A stretch of 64,000 bases of DNA from Candidatus Aenigmatarchaeota archaeon (GTDB taxonomy: Archaea > Aenigmatarchaeota > Aenigmatarchaeia > CG10238-14 > SCSR01), in contig JACPAE010000004.1 in NCBI GenBank assembly GCA_016181005.1, forward strand, positions 9,865 through 73,864. Reading direction: 5' to 3'. How positions within the stretch are numbered: position 1 is the stretch's first letter; each line of letters begins with the position of its first letter. The translations under genes and the position numbers were made by a program. Below, in pieces: positions 25,496 to 34,521 of this stretch. The notes under the pieces were generated by a model. It was not told the DNA's origin and searched no databases. It saw only the letters and a program-made list of their open reading frames with translations.

Positions 25496-27811
25496 ATGGT
25501 AACCAAGAAAGAACTTCTATCTGAATTCCAAAAGTCTGCCAGCAAGCACTGGAAGTTCCAGCTATTCGAGGACGAGGGGTTTACTAGGAAAGTATGTGCA
25601 TCTTGCAGGAAGGGATTCTGGAGTTTGACCGACAGGGATAAATGTCCTGACCCGGGCTGTGGGGAGGAATACGGGTTTCTCGGCAAGCCTCTGACAAAAA
25701 AATCCTGGGACTATATAGAAACATGGAAGCTGTTCGAGAAATTCTTCACCAAGCATGACCACGCTTCGATAAAGCGCTATCCTGTAGTCGCAAGATGGAG
25801 GGACGACTTGTTCTTCAACATCGCTTCAATAGTCGATTTCCAAAGGTTCGACAACGGCGTGATGAGCTTTGATTATCCTGCAAATCCTCTCATAGTTCCG
25901 CAGATGTGCCTGAGGTTCGCGGACATACAGAATGTCGGGATAACAGGCCGGCACCACACTTGCTTTATGATGCCGGGCCAGCATGCATTCAATCCTCCGA
26001 AGGAAGGATACTGGAAGGATGAGTGCATCCAGCTAAATTTCGATTTTCTGACAAAGGAAATGGGAATACCGAAAAGGGAATTGGTTTATGTGGAGGACTT
26101 GTGGACCATGCCGGATTTTTCTGCACTAGGGCCGTACATCGAGACATTCTCCCGCGGCCTGGAGCTTGTCAATTCGGGTTTCATGAATTTCGGCTATGTG
26201 AACAATTCTATCAAGGAACTGCCGATGAAAGCCGTGGACGTCGGATGGGGATTGGAGAGATTAGTCTGGTTTTCAAACGGAACGCCCACGGGATACGAAG
26301 CTGTTTTCGGTTCTGTGCTGGACAAGGTGAAGAAGGCATGCAGCATTGAATATGACAAGGAGCTTTTCTTGAGATACTCAAGAATCGCCGGCTCGTTGAA
26401 CTTAGACGAGGTTCCGGATATAATGAAGGCGCGCGAAAATGTAGCCAAAAAGCTTAATGTTCCTGTTGATGTATTGGAAAAAAAGATTGCGCCTTTGGAG
26501 GCAATTTATGCCATCTGCGACCATTCCAGGACTTTATCATTTGCAATTTCAGATGGTGCGCTTCCGTCGAATGTCGGTGGGGGCTATAATTTGCGCGTAA
26601 TACTGCGGAGAGCGTTAGGCTTTATAGAAAAATTCAAGTGGGATTTGAAGCTTGAGGACATTGCAGTCTGGCATGGAGAATATCTGAAAAAACTTTTCCC
26701 GGAATTGAAAGAGAACAGCGATAACATTACCAAGATACTGCAGGTTGAGGAAAAGAGGTACAAACAGTCTATCGAGAGGTCGAAGAAGATAATCGAATCT
26801 TTCGCGACTAGAAAAATTAAAGAAGAAGACTTGGTCAAGCTGTACGATTCAGAAGGAATAACTCCCGAGCAGCTTGCAATTGAAGTACCTCCGGACTTTT
26901 ACCAGAAGGTAACTGAAAGGCACATGGGACATAAAGTAGAAGAGAAGAAATTCCCATTCGACGTCAGTAAATTATCAGCAACAAAAATTTTGTATTATGA
27001 CAAGCCGGAGATTTTTGAATTCAAAGCAGGAGTCGTGAAAACTTTCGACAGTTTTGTCATACTTGATCAAACGGCATTTTATCCGACGTCAGGCGGCCAG
27101 ATGCACGACACAGGGTATCTGAATGATGCGAGGGTCGTTGACGTGTTCAAGATAGGTAATGTCATTATACATAAAGTTGAAGGAAAGGTTGGTGCTAAAG
27201 TTTCAGCCAAGGTCGACAAGGAAAGAAGGGACAAGTTGAGAAGGCACCATGATGCCATACACATAATCAACGGAGTTGTCAAGAAAGTCATAGGTTCATG
27301 GTGCCACCAGTACGGTGCAGAGAAGGATGTCGACAAGGCAAGAATCGATATAACCCATTACGAGGCTTTAACGGACAAACAGATGGAAGAAATAGAGGAT
27401 GCAGCAAATAAAGTTGTTCAGAAGAACTTGAAAATAACAAAGATAGTGACAAGCCGTAGCAGTGCAGAAAAGAAGTATGGGTTTGACATTTATGCAGGCG
27501 GCTATGTGCCGTCAAAGGACGTGAGAATAGTTACAATAAGCGGGCACGACACAGAGGCATGCGGCGGCACCCATGATGATTCTACAGGTGATGCAGGCCC
27601 GATACTCATAATTAAAACAAAGCGTATTGCAGACGGTTTGGTAAGAATAGAAATTAAAGCCGGTGATGTTGCTTTAGGCTATCTCAGAGAAAAAGAGAAA
27701 TTGTTAAAGGAAGTCGCAGAAAAATTAAAAGTCAAGGAAGACAATGTCCCGGATGCTGTGGAAAAACTTTTTGAAACTTGGAAGAGGAAAAAGAAGGCGA
27801 TTAAGAAATGA
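25496..27811 (+). CDS. alaS: Alanyl-tRNA synthetase lacking the C-Ala domain
   Basis: Archaeal-type AlaRS of 771 residues, about 130-140 fewer than the usual archaeal enzyme. The N-terminal zinc-like C-x2-C pair (CASCRKGFW) and catalytic domain are present (GRHHTCFMMPGQHAF; motif 3 WGLERLVWF). The editing domain keeps RRHHDAIHII and ACGGTHDDSTGDAGP with its H-x3-H/C-x3-H ligands. The chain stops after a helical hinge (VAEKLKVKEDNVPDAVEKLF), so the C-Ala dimerisation and tRNA-binding domain is absent. Its stop overlaps a 46-residue gene by 4 nt. Confidence 0.92.
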   Translation: MVTKKELLSEFQKSASKHWKFQLFEDEGFTRKVCASCRKGFWSLTDRDKCPDPGCGEEYGFLGKPLTKKSWDYIETWKLFEKFFTKHDHASIKRYPVVARWRDDLFFNIASIVDFQRFDNGVMSFDYPANPLIVPQMCLRFADIQNVGITGRHHTCFMMPGQHAFNPPKEGYWKDECIQLNFDFLTKEMGIPKRELVYVEDLWTMPDFSALGPYIETFSRGLELVNSGFMNFGYVNNSIKELPMKAVDVGWGLERLVWFSNGTPTGYEAVFGSVLDKVKKACSIEYDKELFLRYSRIAGSLNLDEVPDIMKARENVAKKLNVPVDVLEKKIAPLEAIYAICDHSRTLSFAISDGALPSNVGGGYNLRVILRRALGFIEKFKWDLKLEDIAVWHGEYLKKLFPELKENSDNITKILQVEEKRYKQSIERSKKIIESFATRKIKEEDLVKLYDSEGITPEQLAIEVPPDFYQKVTERHMGHKVEEKKFPFDVSKLSATKILYYDKPEIFEFKAGVVKTFDSFVILDQTAFYPTSGGQMHDTGYLNDARVVDVFKIGNVIIHKVEGKVGAKVSAKVDKERRDKLRRHHDAIHIINGVVKKVIGSWCHQYGAEKDVDKARIDITHYEALTDKQMEEIEDAANKVVQKNLKITKIVTSRSSAEKKYGFDIYAGGYVPSKDVRIVTISGHDTEACGGTHDDSTGDAGPILIIKTKRIADGLVRIEIKAGDVALGYLREKEKLLKEVAEKLKVKEDNVPDAVEKLFETWKRKKKAIKK

Positions 27812-27948
27812 GGAAGAAGGAATGGGAATCACTGAAGAGAAAGGAAAAGATTCTGAAAAAGGCAGCAGAAATACTTCGCGTTGAAGAGAAGGATTTGCCA
27901 AGAGTTATAGACAGGTTTATGAAAGAGGTTGAGGAGATGGAGGGTTAG
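27808..27948 (+). CDS. Small helical protein resembling the AlaRS hinge (46 aa)
   Basis: ATG at 27808 in a 4-nt ATGA overlap with the alaS stop; stop TAG at 27946-27948. The charged helical product (start MRKKEWESLKRKEKILKK, then AAEILRVEEKDLPRVIDRF) aligns with the last helix of the upstream AlaRS (about 10 of 31 identical), which suggests it arose as a second copy of that hinge. It may dock on AlaRS or replace part of the missing C-Ala. Its 3' end overlaps the convergent membrane gene by 32 nt. Confidence 0.55.
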   Translation: MRKKEWESLKRKEKILKKAAEILRVEEKDLPRVIDRFMKEVEEMEG

Positions 27949-28411
27949 TTTTACCTTTCTGATATTCGTCAGCCATCTTAACTTCGATTTCCGCAAGTTC
28001 CTTAAGCAGTTCCGAGTACGCCGTCTTCAAATCAGCTTCCGACAGTTCCTGCTGGTAATATCTTTCCTTCAGCTTTGCTATAACTGATTTAATATCCTCC
28101 TCACGTCTCTTCAGACCAGCCATTTCTGTGTTCTTCTCGTAGAACACCCATACCACTCCAATTGAAAGAAAAACTGAGCCCAACGCTACAGTAGCTAGAA
28201 CAAGTGGAGAAGTCACAAGCTCCACCCACACTCTGAACAAGTAAGACAATCCTATCAAGTTCAGTCCGAGCGCTAGAGTGAAAAGGCTGAAAGACACACC
28301 CCTACTCTTTGCCAACGTCTTACCGAAATAAAAAACAGTATAGGTCGCCACTGTAAGGCCGACAAATGCAATGGTGTTGACCAGATTAGAATAGCTCAGT
28401 TCAATTGCCAT
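27917..28411 (-). CDS. Membrane protein with C-terminal coiled coil
   Basis: A 164-residue protein with three hydrophobic helices in the first 95 residues and a charged coiled-coil tail (EEDIKSVIAKLKERYYQQE onward). No family recognised. Co-directional with the next thioredoxin-like membrane protein (19-nt gap). The C-terminal tail overlaps the alaS-coupled small gene on the other strand. Confidence 0.55.
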   Translation of the reverse strand: MAIELSYSNLVNTIAFVGLTVATYTVFYFGKTLAKSRGVSFSLFTLALGLNLIGLSYLFRVWVELVTSPLVLATVALGSVFLSIGVVWVFYEKNTEMAGLKRREEDIKSVIAKLKERYYQQELSEADLKTAYSELLKELAEIEVKMADEYQKGKTNPPSPQPLS

Positions 28412-28430
28412 AAATATACTATGGTTTTAA

Positions 28431-28871
28431 TTATTTTAGAAGCGCGCACTCAGCAGGCGGCGAGACCATAAGCAGGCACAAGGCAGATGTTATCTGCTGG
28501 TCTGTCGGTTCCATTAATTCTTTGCTGCCGTAAAAGCTTGTCATAGTCAGCCTGGACTGGTTCAAGCTCTCGTCCAGAATCTCCTCCAGGAAAACCTGCT
28601 GTTCGTATTGCTTTGCTATAGACTCCAACGTGAACTTTTGATTAAAGCAGTTTTCGCAGATAGAGCTATACTCAAATGTTATAACCGTCGCACCATTCTG
28701 GAGGAAGGCTTCTCTTACGCTACGATCCAGCCTGTAGTCTATTATGTTGGATTTGGGCAGCTCCACCCTTGGATAAACTGCCTGAAGGACGGCAAAAGCA
28801 AACGTGGACAATATCATGACCGCTATAAGGAACAGGCCGATAAGCGACGATTTGTTAATCCTTTTCAACAT
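28431..28871 (-). CDS. Membrane-anchored thioredoxin-like protein
   Basis: A 146-residue protein with one N-terminal anchor helix (LIGLFLIAVMILSTFAFAVL) and an external domain containing FEYSSICENCFNQKF, a CxxC redox pair after a strand, as in thioredoxin folds. Another Cys lies at the C-terminus (PPAECALLK). It probably acts on surface disulfides; partners are not visible, although several Cys-containing pilins are encoded in the window. Divergent from the SpoIIM-like gene with a 44-nt shared promoter gap. Confidence 0.6.
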   Translation of the reverse strand: MLKRINKSSLIGLFLIAVMILSTFAFAVLQAVYPRVELPKSNIIDYRLDRSVREAFLQNGATVITFEYSSICENCFNQKFTLESIAKQYEQQVFLEEILDESLNQSRLTMTSFYGSKELMEPTDQQITSALCLLMVSPPAECALLK

Positions 28872-28915
28872 AGTGACTATTAATTTTTAATTCTACTATT
28901 TATTTAAGGTGTGGC

Positions 28916-29710
28916 ATGGTACTGGAAACGCTGGTTTCAATAAGGGAGGCTGTAAAGCATCCTATATGGATGTTCTTCATAGGCGCTTTCGTCTCTTTGA
29001 TAAGCTTGTTCATGGCATTCGTTGTTTTTCCCGAGTCGACAGGACTGTTCACAACAATTTTCATCACGTTTGCGATGACACCCTTCATGGTAAACCTCCT
29101 GGCATACGAGGCCTTCGTGACTGAATACGAAGTAAAAAAACGCATGAAGCAGAGCTTCTTCGACAGGTACAAGGAGACGCTTGCAGTATACGTTGCATTC
29201 TTCACGGGAATGATACTCGCACTCTCGATAGTATTTATTTTCCTTCCAGAGGCCACAGTCAATAACCTTTTTCAAGACCAAATAACGGAAATCCGCTTGA
29301 TTCGCGGAAGCTTCCTTTTCCAAAGTACCTTCTTGAAAATCCTGATGAATAACGTAGGGGTTTTGACTTTGTCTGTGATGTTCGCGTTCATTTTCGGCTC
29401 CGGCGCAATATTTATTCTCTCATGGAATGCGTCAGTCTTGTCCACAGCCATAGGTCTGACAGCAAAATCTCTCGGTGGATTGCACGGGGTGCCAGTGGCT
29501 CTGGCGACTTACATGCCGCATGGCGTGTTTGAGATTGCAGCCTATTTCTTGGGAGGAATCGCAGGCGGGATTCTCTCTGCAGCATTAATGAAAAGAAAAA
29601 CAGAATTGTTCAACGTCATAATCAAAGACAGCCTCAGGGTAGTCGCCATCGCTGTCGTTTTGCTTTTCATGGGAGCCTTTATAGAGTCTTTCCTAATAGT
29701 TTCCGCTTGA
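28916..29710 (+). CDS. SpoIIM/DUF95-like membrane protein
   Basis: A 264-residue multi-pass protein with about six hydrophobic segments and the DUF95 signatures: an early AVKHPIWMFFIGAFVSL, the mid segment LKILMNNVGVLTLSVMFAFI, and GLHGVPVALATYMPHGVFEI-AAYFLGG (PHG box). Related archaeal proteins are widespread and their role is unknown; in spore formers SpoIIM helps engulfment. Stop touches the 3' end of the convergent leuS. Confidence 0.85.
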   Translation: MVLETLVSIREAVKHPIWMFFIGAFVSLISLFMAFVVFPESTGLFTTIFITFAMTPFMVNLLAYEAFVTEYEVKKRMKQSFFDRYKETLAVYVAFFTGMILALSIVFIFLPEATVNNLFQDQITEIRLIRGSFLFQSTFLKILMNNVGVLTLSVMFAFIFGSGAIFILSWNASVLSTAIGLTAKSLGGLHGVPVALATYMPHGVFEIAAYFLGGIAGGILSAALMKRKTELFNVIIKDSLRVVAIAVVLLFMGAFIESFLIVSA

Positions 29711-32401
29711 TTACTCCAGATATATAGCAGGCTTGCCGTATTTCGCCTTTGGTGACTTGTTCTGCGGATCGTACTTGTTCTTGTCGGAAGCCTTGTGGAC
29801 GACCAGCTTTTCAAATCCGAACAAATGCTTAAGGTATGTTGCAGATTCTTCAAAGTATTCAACTTCCTTGTCTGTCACGAAGTAGAGGTACGCGTTCTTT
29901 TTCTTGCCCGCCAGCTTTAAGATATTGTTAATGTCCTCATGCGTTTTCTTGAAAATATTTTCGAGCTCCACTACTTTGGCGTCAATCCTACTTTTGTCAA
30001 ACTCCGGCCACTTGCTCACAGCTATGAAATCCTTGTTGCCCAGCCTGCTCCAAAGCTCCTCGCTTATGTGCGACGTAAACGGTGCAATCAACTTAAGCGC
30101 GGTAGACAGGCATGCTCCCAACACAGTGCGGTTGCAATGCTCTATTCCTCCGCACCTGTCAATGTAGTGCCGCATCTCGTTCAACAACTGGAACATGCTG
30201 TACTGTGCACCAGACCTGAACTTCATAACCTCGTAGTTCTCCGTCGCACCTTTGACGCTTTCCTGCATAACCGACGTCATGTAAATGTCCAAAGCGTTTG
30301 TTGTTTGCCTTTCCGCTTTTTTGAAATCATCCACAACAGCCTCCAGAAATTTCAGCCTTGAAGAAAATGTCTTTAGAGAGTCTTCTCTCCAATCAGCGTC
30401 ATCCATATTCTCATTGGATGTAGCTATGTTTATTCTTACCAAATCTGCTCCATGCTGTGCAACCAATTCCTTCAACGGTATAATGTTGCCCTTGGACTTG
30501 GCCATCTTTTCTCCGCTTACCGTTACAAAGCCGTTGATACCATACGACTTTGGCCAATACTTTGGGTTATCCCATATGGCTACATGGTGGAACAAGGCAT
30601 ATGTCAAGTGGTTCTGCACAAGCTCCTTTGCAGAGTTTCTCATGTCGACAGGATAGAAATATTCAAATTCTTCCTTCATAGCCTCAATTGTTTTTTCATC
30701 AATACCAGAGTTCTTGGCGACTTGTTTCAACTCACCTTTGCCGAGGAAGACATAGTCGAAAACCTCATCGGTCAAGTTTTCCGCAGAAATCTTGTCCGCG
30801 TTTATAATTCCTGCTATTGTGTAGTAAGCCATGTAAATAACAGAATCGCTTAGAGTCTCCACGATCCATTCTTTGTCCCATGGGAGCCTCGTGCCTAGGC
30901 CGCTTTTCCTTGCACACGCCTTGTCGTCCAGCCAGTCCACAGTATTGAGGAACTGCATACGCGACCCTTCGGGATAGAATTTCATCTGCGCGATGCATCG
31001 CTTTACTTTTTCCTTCCAGTCCTTGTCCGAGAATTTCAAAAACCACTGGTTCTCCAGAATCTTTACGTGGCACCTGTTTGTACACCTGCAGACTACAATA
31101 TTGCTAGGATCCCACATTTTGTCGGCGGAATTCCGCTTTACAAAATCATCAGTGAGAGCATCTTTTATTTCAGAAACTTTCTTCCCAGAAAACTTGCCAG
31201 CAATTTCGCGAGTGACGCCCGTATGATACTCCTTTTTGTAAAGCTGAGAAGTCGCCTCATCAAGTTTATCAGTTTCTGATGCCGACTTGATGCCCATCTT
31301 TTCTGATATGTCCACTGCGGGATGTTCGCCAAAACCATCAACTTTTATCACCGAGATCGGCTCTATTTTCTTAACGTCTGCAATGCCTATCCCGTATTTC
31401 TTCAGCATTAGAGTGTTCTTCTTCAACTCTTCCAGCGCAACATAGTCATATGGTGCATGTGCCGGCACCGACATCACAACGCCCGTTGCAGTCGCGGCGT
31501 CTACAAAATCACCAGGAAGAATAATAATTTCCGCGTCTGTCAAAGGATTGCGGGCATACTTGCCTATAAGCTCTTTTACCGAAACGCTGCCCGTAATTGT
31601 AATATCCCTTAACTGGTCCTTAAATTTCTCAACCGCTTCTTTACTTATAATCCAAGTCTCTTTGCCGACTTGCGCCTTCACGTATTCAGCATTGGGGTTT
31701 ATCCAAAGGTTGGTAACGCCGTAAATCGTTTCAGGCCTCAATGTGGCGCATGGCACTATCCTGTCGCCAATCTGGAACTTTAACAAAATAAACTCAGTCG
31801 GACTTTCACCTTCCCCCTCCAGCCTGTCATGGTCTCCTGTTGGAGACTGGTCATGCGGACACCATATCACAGGATGCGTTCCCTGAATCACATAGCCTTT
31901 CTTCCTTAGAGTGTTATACTGCCATTCTATAAACCTGTTGAAGGCAGGGTCAATCGCAGTCACAAACTTCCTTCTCCAATCGACCGAGAATCCCATGAGC
32001 TTGGACGATTCGATTATTTTTTCCATCCAGAACCTTGCCGCAAACTCCGGCCCCTCCTTCTTGAAATTCTCCAAATCCGTGTCTGTCGCACCGTACATCT
32101 TGAGAGTTTCTATCTGGCTTTGGTCGTTCTTTTTCAGTCTTTCAATCGCTCCTAAAATTGGTTCTCCTGTCGCGTGGAATCCTTCAGCAAGCAGTGTATT
32201 AAACCCTTGCATCCGCTTGAACCTTGCATAAGCATCTATTCTCGTATAGGTAAAGGAATGTCCGATATGAATGTTGCCATTGACATAGGGAATGATTATA
32301 GATGTGAAGAATTTCTTTTTCTTTGGATCTATGTTAGCTTGAAATATTTCAGAGTCCGCCCAAGCGGCTTGCCACTTCTTATCGATTTTCGCAAAATCCA
32401 T
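29711..32401 (-). CDS. leuS: Leucyl-tRNA synthetase (archaeal type)
   Basis: Class I synthetase, 896 residues. HIGH motif in NGNIHIGHSFTYTRID, CP1 editing region with ATLRPETIYGVTNLW and VVMSVPAHAPYDY, KMSKS as GEKMAKSKGNII, and a long C-terminal helical domain. Zinc-type CRCTNRCHV lies near residue 445. Archaeal LeuRS is usually 930-970 residues, so this one is compact at its C-terminus but complete in motifs. Confidence 0.94.
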   Translation of the reverse strand: MDFAKIDKKWQAAWADSEIFQANIDPKKKKFFTSIIIPYVNGNIHIGHSFTYTRIDAYARFKRMQGFNTLLAEGFHATGEPILGAIERLKKNDQSQIETLKMYGATDTDLENFKKEGPEFAARFWMEKIIESSKLMGFSVDWRRKFVTAIDPAFNRFIEWQYNTLRKKGYVIQGTHPVIWCPHDQSPTGDHDRLEGEGESPTEFILLKFQIGDRIVPCATLRPETIYGVTNLWINPNAEYVKAQVGKETWIISKEAVEKFKDQLRDITITGSVSVKELIGKYARNPLTDAEIIILPGDFVDAATATGVVMSVPAHAPYDYVALEELKKNTLMLKKYGIGIADVKKIEPISVIKVDGFGEHPAVDISEKMGIKSASETDKLDEATSQLYKKEYHTGVTREIAGKFSGKKVSEIKDALTDDFVKRNSADKMWDPSNIVVCRCTNRCHVKILENQWFLKFSDKDWKEKVKRCIAQMKFYPEGSRMQFLNTVDWLDDKACARKSGLGTRLPWDKEWIVETLSDSVIYMAYYTIAGIINADKISAENLTDEVFDYVFLGKGELKQVAKNSGIDEKTIEAMKEEFEYFYPVDMRNSAKELVQNHLTYALFHHVAIWDNPKYWPKSYGINGFVTVSGEKMAKSKGNIIPLKELVAQHGADLVRINIATSNENMDDADWREDSLKTFSSRLKFLEAVVDDFKKAERQTTNALDIYMTSVMQESVKGATENYEVMKFRSGAQYSMFQLLNEMRHYIDRCGGIEHCNRTVLGACLSTALKLIAPFTSHISEELWSRLGNKDFIAVSKWPEFDKSRIDAKVVELENIFKKTHEDINNILKLAGKKKNAYLYFVTDKEVEYFEESATYLKHLFGFEKLVVHKASDKNKYDPQNKSPKAKYGKPAIYLE

Positions 32402-32499
32402 AATAACACTACGCTCTATAATGTTTTATCTTCTCCGGTTATTTGAAAAGACGGCCCCCAAACTATAATTAATTCCCTGCTGTTCGCAATTTATAAATC

Positions 32500-33795
32500 T
32501 TACCTGAAGAATTCTTGATGGATTGCCGCTACGGCTTCTTGGCTATGTTTCGAATCCACCATTATCCCAATAAATTTCGAATTAGGGCTGCTTACATCTG
32601 GATCGTATGTCCTGGATATGTTTATGTTTTTCAGGGAGCGATAGGCACGATTGGCTATGCCTTCCTTCCCACTCATTCCGGATCCAACAACGCCTATGTA
32701 GGCTACTTCGTCTTCATACGCAACTTCCAAGTCGCCCCTCGTTTCAGCATTTCGGACAAAAGCCTTGCCTAATTCCAAGCCCCTTTCAGGCAACCCTATT
32801 CCCATTTCTCCAGGCATGCCTCCTAAAAGAAACCAGTCCACTGAAGAATTTCTGTAGAGTTCATTGACCAATCCCCTCCAATCGCCTTTTATACCATATC
32901 TTGCGACAGGCCTGGCTGCGATAAACCTTACCGTCTGCTCTCTTGCGGCGGGATTAATTCTTGTTTTTCTAGAGTTCATCATCTTATCTGTTATAAAAAC
33001 TTGAGCTTGGGGATGTTCCCCGAAGAATCTTCCAAGCGGTTCTATTGATCTGTAGGTTCTCAGTCTGGCACCGAAAAATCCGGCCGCCCAAGCCTCGTCC
33101 AGGTCAATCTCATTTACTAGTCGGGAATTACCAATTGGCGCTGTAGTAAGGGCGTCTTCAGCAACGACCCATACGGAGTTAGCACCAAACATATAAGCAT
33201 ATACAAATGCTGCAGTGTCGCCTCCACCTCTACCAAGTGTTCTAACAGCACCGCTTTTAGATGCGCCCACATATCCAGGTAGAACTAAAGCACCATTCTT
33301 TGATTTGAAATAATTATCTGCATCCACATGGTTCATATCGACACTTAGGGATCCTCGATCTTCGGTGACTCTTAAAGGAAAGTCTTTGTCAGTCACGTCA
33401 ACAAGCGTAGAGTCTATACCGCTCTGATTCAGATAAACAGATATTAAATATGCCGCTAAGCGATCTCCAGCCGAGAGCTGGAGCTCATTAATGATATTGC
33501 TTTTGGTTTGTAGATACGCGTCAAGATATAGATCAAAATCTCTGCAGAAAGCATCAAACCTCTTGGTCAATTCCGGACTGCTGACCTGTTCCACAATACC
33601 ATCGTAGCAGGCGAAAACTTGCCTAGCATTATTGTCGCCAAAATAAAGCGCGTTTGCTATTCTGTCTGTAGTATCTTCTAGGGCAGTAGGGACAAGTACG
33701 GTAGGTTCATTGAAATCTTTTACCCGTTTCGCGATTCTATCGAGGTCGTCCAATCCTCTGATAGAGGTCGAGCCATATTTCACTACGTTTACCAT
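32500..33795 (-). CDS. Aspartokinase-family protein
   Basis: Amino acid kinase fold followed by tandem ACT domains (431 residues). The opening VVKYGSTSIRG corresponds to the usual KFGGTS motif with Gly changed to Ser; LSAGDRLAAYLIS, TLGRGGGDTAAFVYAYMFGA and two C-terminal ACT segments (DEVAYIGVVGSGMSGKEGI and SKFIGIMVDSKHSQEAV) are present. Aspartokinase starts the lysine/threonine/methionine pathway, but no other pathway gene is in the window. The substrate-binding TDVDG-like segment reads AEDALTTAPIG. It may be functional with altered specificity or an orphan survivor. Confidence 0.8.
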   Translation of the reverse strand: MVNVVKYGSTSIRGLDDLDRIAKRVKDFNEPTVLVPTALEDTTDRIANALYFGDNNARQVFACYDGIVEQVSSPELTKRFDAFCRDFDLYLDAYLQTKSNIINELQLSAGDRLAAYLISVYLNQSGIDSTLVDVTDKDFPLRVTEDRGSLSVDMNHVDADNYFKSKNGALVLPGYVGASKSGAVRTLGRGGGDTAAFVYAYMFGANSVWVVAEDALTTAPIGNSRLVNEIDLDEAWAAGFFGARLRTYRSIEPLGRFFGEHPQAQVFITDKMMNSRKTRINPAAREQTVRFIAARPVARYGIKGDWRGLVNELYRNSSVDWFLLGGMPGEMGIGLPERGLELGKAFVRNAETRGDLEVAYEDEVAYIGVVGSGMSGKEGIANRAYRSLKNINISRTYDPDVSSPNSKFIGIMVDSKHSQEAVAAIHQEFFR

Positions 33796-33826
33796 TTACC
33801 ATACTTTACCAAAAATCTATAAAAGG

Positions 33827-34360
33827 TTATTGTTTATTCTGATGTGGTGGATTTGTGTTAGTTTGCGACGGTAACTGCGTCTTCATTTCCTTAACCTTCT
33901 CCACCTCCGTTATCTTCTGCTGTATGAAAGCAATGGCACGCTTGATGTCGTCAAGGTCTTTTTGTATGTCCTCAACTTCCTCCACGGCTTCCTGCTCCTC
34001 CTGCGCCTCTTCAAGCTCCTTGTAAGTATCTATCAACGCCTGCCTGTTCTGCGTTATCATGATGAAAGTTGCAAGGAAGATGGCCTCAAGCGAGACAACC
34101 ATGGTCAAAAGCCCGAATGGGAACGGGTCAAAGATCGGCACGTACGGCAGAAGTCCCCCGCGATTCGCAATTATCCAGAGCCCGAACCAGATAATGTGCA
34201 CATAAACGAAGAACATGCTGCCAGCGAAAGTAGTTATTGCCTGAGCCAACTGCCCTTCAAAAGAATGAAGCTTCTTCAATAACTGCTCGGGAGTTATCTC
34301 CTTTGGAAAAGAAAATGGGAAAAGTATATCTATAATTGCCCTTTTCGCCCTTTTCACCAT
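33827..34360 (-). CDS. DUF1003 membrane protein
   Basis: A 177-residue protein with the DUF1003 core: QAITTFAGSMFFVYVHIIWF helix, a WIIANRGGLLPYVPIFDPFP linker and a second helix LLTMVVSLEAIFLATFIMIT-QNRQA. A long acidic coiled coil and a polar Gln/Pro tail follow. The family is widespread and uncharacterised. Its promoter region is shared with the divergent tRNA-Arg(TCT). Confidence 0.82.
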   Translation of the reverse strand: MVKRAKRAIIDILFPFSFPKEITPEQLLKKLHSFEGQLAQAITTFAGSMFFVYVHIIWFGLWIIANRGGLLPYVPIFDPFPFGLLTMVVSLEAIFLATFIMITQNRQALIDTYKELEEAQEEQEAVEEVEDIQKDLDDIKRAIAFIQQKITEVEKVKEMKTQLPSQTNTNPPHQNKQ

Positions 34361-34397
34361 ATAATCAATTTAAATCTATAAATAATATTTGTCTTAA

Positions 34398-34486
34398 GCC
34401 CTTGTAGCTCAGCCTGGATACGAATAGCCAAAAAGAGCAGCTCCCTTCTAAGGAGAAGGTCGTGGGTTCGAATCCCTCCGAGGGCA
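34398..34486 (+). tRNA. tRNA-Arg(TCT) precursor with a 14-nt D-loop intron
   Basis: Acceptor GCCCTTG/CGAGGGC, D stem GCTC/GAGC, anticodon loop CTTCTAA (TCT), T arm GTGGG-TTCGAAT-CCCTC with one T/T mismatch, discriminator A, no encoded CCA. The D loop is 24 nt rather than 10. Removing 34420-34433 (14 nt) leaves the standard loop AGCCTGGATA and a 75-nt tRNA. TGG before the site pairs with CCA, flanked by 3-nt bulges ATA and AAA around loop CGAATAG, a minimal relaxed bulge-helix-bulge; cut position is ambiguous by one A. The intron sits between positions 20a and 21, not at 37/38. Confidence 0.9.
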
Positions 34487-34521
34487 TCACTTTTAAGCAA
34501 ACAAAACAAAAGGTAATTAGC

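Noticed and set aside
27781-27948. alaS and the following small frame as a single frameshifted gene
   Set aside because: The small frame repeats the hinge already present in AlaRS rather than continuing into C-Ala, and it has a proper ATGA restart.
34462-34521. Longer start for the MinD-like gene inside the tRNA
   Set aside because: It would translate the tRNA-Arg 3' half. ATG 34522 has an AGGT signal and the normal MinD start.
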